From Rhodospirillales bacterium (GTDB lineage: Bacteria > Pseudomonadota > Alphaproteobacteria > Acetobacterales > Acetobacteraceae): DNA of 8,947 bases. The translations under genes and the position numbers were made by a program. The DNA lies in NCBI GenBank assembly GCA_028866335.1, contig JAGWIL010000057.1, positions 1 to 8,947 on the forward strand, read 5' to 3'. Shown in pieces: positions 7,272 through 8,947 of this stretch. Below the pieces are notes generated by a model. It worked only from the letters and a program-made list of their open reading frames with translations. It was not told the origin of the DNA and made no database searches. The first letter of the stretch is position 1. Each line of letters starts with the position of its first letter.

Positions 7272-7278
7272 CTGTGGT

Positions 7279-8754
7279 TTGAGCGAGGTATTTCACCAAT
7301 TTGGTTCCGAATATGACCCCGGCCGTTTTTTTTGCGAGCTGACGACGCCGCGCCAGGGGGCAGGCTCGGTGCCGCAACAATTAGTGGAACGCTTGCAAGG
7401 CATTGGCCTGGAAGCCCTGCGCGCCCGGGCCTCGGCGGCGGAAACCGACCTCATCGACCTCGGTGTGACGTTCACGGTGTATTCCGACGCCACGGCGATA
7501 GACCGTATTCTGCCGTTTGATTGTATCCCCCGTATCTTAACAGCCCGTGAATGGGACTTGATGGAGCGCGCCTGTATTCAGCGGGTGAAGGCGCTGAACC
7601 TGTTTCTGGGCGATATCTATGGCAAAGGCCAGGTGGTGCAGGACGGGATTATTCCCGCCGATCTGGTTTACGGCAACGCCAATTACCGCCCGGAGATGAA
7701 GGATTTCCCGGTGCCCCACGGCACTTATGTGCATGTCTGCGGTATCGACATCATCCGCGATGAGTTTGGTGCGTTCAGGGTGCTGGAGGATAATGCCCGC
7801 ACGCCCTCGGGTGTTTCCTACGTGATCGAGAACCGGCATCTGATGCTGCGCACCTTCCCGGACCTGATGGCTGGCATCAAGCTGCGGCCGGTTGATGATT
7901 ATGGCCGCCGCCTGCGCGCCGCCATGGCCGAGGTGGCCCCTGGTGGGCTGGATGATCCTCAGGTGGTGCTGCTTTCGCCGGGTATATATAATTCCGCCTA
8001 TTTCGAACATGTGTTTCTGGCGCGGGAAATGGGCGTGCCGCTGGTGGTGGGCGCTGACCTGGTGGTGGAAAATGACCGCGTTTACATGCGCACAACCGCT
8101 GGTCTGCGGCCGGTGCACACGATTTATCGCCGCCTGAACGACGATTTTCTGGACCCGGAAGTGTTCCGGCCAGATTCCATGCTGGGTGTGCCGGGGCTTA
8201 TCCGTGCCTGGAAGAAAGGCAATGTGGCCATTGCCAACGCGGTGGGCACAGGTGTGGCGGACGACAAGGCGGTGTACGCCTATATGCCGCGCATCATTAA
8301 ATACTATCTGGACGAAGAGCCGCTGATCCAGAACGTGGAAACCCATATCTGCCGTGAAGCGGAGGGGCTGAAATACACGTTGGATAATCTCGACAAGTTG
8401 GTGACCAAGCCCGTGGGCGAAAGCGGCGGCTATGGCATTACCATCGGGCCTCGCGCCTCGAAAGACGAACTGGAGATTGTGCGCGAGACCATTCTGGCGA
8501 ACCCGGAAAACTGGATCAGCCAGCCGATGATCGGGCTTTCGGTTGGCCCGACCTTGGTGGAAGAGGGCGTTGGACCGCGCCACCTGGACCTGCGGCCGTT
8601 TATTATTACAGGCAAGGAAAGCTGGGTGTTGCCCGGCGGGCTTTCGCGCGTGGCGATGAAGCGCGGTTCGCTGATCGTGAATTCTTCCCAGGGTGGCGGC
8701 TCGAAGGACACATGGGTGCTGGCCAAGGATTTTGGCGAAGGAGAGCCAGCATGA
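7279..8754 (+). CDS. Stand-alone circularly permuted type 2 ATP-grasp protein
   Basis: A 491-residue cytoplasmic protein of the circularly permuted ATP-grasp family (formerly DUF404/DUF407). ATP-grasp enzymes couple ATP hydrolysis to ligation of a carboxylate with an amine through an acylphosphate; the substrate here is unknown. Family landmarks from the TTG start: FDCIPRILTAREWDLMERAC (80-99), LGDIYGKGQVVQDGIIP (110-126), VCGIDIIRD (153-161), LEDNARTPSGVSYVIENR (169-186, probable metal and phosphate contacts), YRRLNDDFLDP (283-293), TKPVGESGGYG (376-386, probable ATP-contacting lysine K377 and glycine-rich loop), HLDLRPF (435-441) and WVLPGGLSRVA (449-459). All expected motifs are present, so this copy is probably catalytic. 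It overlaps the following alpha-E gene by ATGA, matching the common pairing in which ATP-grasp and alpha-E proteins are separate but adjacent. It is divergent from the fused homologue across 246 bases. Confidence 0.95.
   Translation: MSEVFHQFGSEYDPGRFFCELTTPRQGAGSVPQQLVERLQGIGLEALRARASAAETDLIDLGVTFTVYSDATAIDRILPFDCIPRILTAREWDLMERACIQRVKALNLFLGDIYGKGQVVQDGIIPADLVYGNANYRPEMKDFPVPHGTYVHVCGIDIIRDEFGAFRVLEDNARTPSGVSYVIENRHLMLRTFPDLMAGIKLRPVDDYGRRLRAAMAEVAPGGLDDPQVVLLSPGIYNSAYFEHVFLAREMGVPLVVGADLVVENDRVYMRTTAGLRPVHTIYRRLNDDFLDPEVFRPDSMLGVPGLIRAWKKGNVAIANAVGTGVADDKAVYAYMPRIIKYYLDEEPLIQNVETHICREAEGLKYTLDNLDKLVTKPVGESGGYGITIGPRASKDELEIVRETILANPENWISQPMIGLSVGPTLVEEGVGPRHLDLRPFIITGKESWVLPGGLSRVAMKRGSLIVNSSQGGGSKDTWVLAKDFGEGEPA
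8738..8743 (+). promoter_or_regulatory. Shine-Dalgarno of the alpha-E gene inside the ATP-grasp 3' end
   Basis: AAGGAG lies seven bases before ATG 8751 (ten before the second ATG at 8754), within the last codons of the upstream gene. It favours 8751 as the start and supports coupled translation. Confidence 0.7.
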
Positions 8755-8947
8755 TGCGAGACCCCGGCCTGCTGGCCCGCGATGCCGAAGGCCTGTTTTG
8801 GATGGCGCGTTACCTGGAGCGGGTGGAAAACTTGGCGCGGCTGATCGACGTGACGCAGAGTTTTGAGAGCCCAGGCTTTGAGGCCGAGGCCTGGCAGGGG
8901 CTTATCCGCATCAATGCGGATGAAAAAAACTTCCGCGAACGCGGTTT
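8751..8947 (+). CDS. Alpha-E domain protein, N-terminal part (cut by window edge)
   Basis: The first 65 residues of an alpha-E (DUF403) protein; full-length relatives have roughly 310 residues. The diagnostic opening is present: LLARDAEGLFWMARYLERVE (7-26), the counterpart of LADNLFWLGRSVERLE in the fusion protein at 4825-7032. The domain is predicted to be all-helical with conserved charged residues; its role is unknown, but its constant pairing with circularly permuted ATP-grasp suggests it is a partner subunit or a substrate- or product-handling component. The ATG overlaps the upstream stop codon as ATGA and has a good Shine-Dalgarno, so the two genes are almost certainly co-expressed. The frame is open to the window end. 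Further genes of this arm are expected beyond the edge. Confidence 0.9.
   Translation, partial: MMRDPGLLARDAEGLFWMARYLERVENLARLIDVTQSFESPGFEAEAWQGLIRINADEKNFRERG

Noticed and set aside
7537..8583. 348-codon open frame antisense to the stand-alone ATP-grasp gene
   Set aside because: It lies wholly opposite a strongly conserved gene, is rich in His/Arg/Gln typical of antisense reading of GC-rich DNA, and matches no family I recognise.
1..8947. Mobile elements, phage genes, CRISPR repeats, tRNA or rRNA
   Set aside because: No transposase, integrase, terminal inverted repeats, regularly spaced repeats or RNA gene signatures were seen on either strand by eye.

Overview
The window looks like ordinary chromosomal DNA from a GC-rich alphaproteobacterium, plausibly an acetic-acid-bacterium relative (Rhodospirillales/Acetobacteraceae). 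This placement is inferred from protein flavour, the rarA-rluC pairing and codon use; there is no rRNA or other firm marker. I see no rRNA, tRNA, CRISPR array, insertion sequence or phage gene. Gene packing is tight: two ATGA start/stop overlaps, one 4-base convergent overlap of stop codons, and only two intergenic gaps of note (about 90 and 246 bases).

Left part (1-3937): a plus-strand EAL/HDOD (YuxH-type) signalling protein runs convergently into a minus-strand pair, rarA (AAA+ ATPase acting at stalled replication forks) followed by an rluC-like rRNA pseudouridine synthase. Divergent from rarA is a 76-residue two-helix membrane protein of unknown function. Its candidate promoter would start the transcript at the A of the ATG, so its mRNA may be leaderless.

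Right part (3934-8947): a gene cluster built from circularly permuted ATP-grasp, alpha-E and transglutaminase-like proteins, arranged as two divergent arms around a 246-base spacer. The minus-strand arm has a 735-residue ATP-grasp/alpha-E fusion followed 21 bases later by a transglutaminase-like protein with an intact Cys-His-Asp triad. The plus-strand arm has a separate ATP-grasp protein (491 residues from a TTG start with a strong Shine-Dalgarno) overlapping by ATGA with an alpha-E protein that runs off the right edge. Such sets have been predicted by comparative genomics (the Aravind group's amidoligase work) to form and cleave amide or peptide bonds on an unknown substrate, but as far as I know no reaction has been established.

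The most interesting observation is that the two ATP-grasp copies can be compared directly inside the window. The stand-alone copy keeps the Glu-Asp-Asn and Lys-Pro-Val-Gly-Glu-Ser-Gly-Gly motifs. The fused copy has replaced the first with Asn-Asp-His and lost about 57 residues containing the second, while its alpha-E half looks intact. This suggests that the minus-strand arm carries a pseudo-ligase (scaffold or regulator) beside a catalytic partner.
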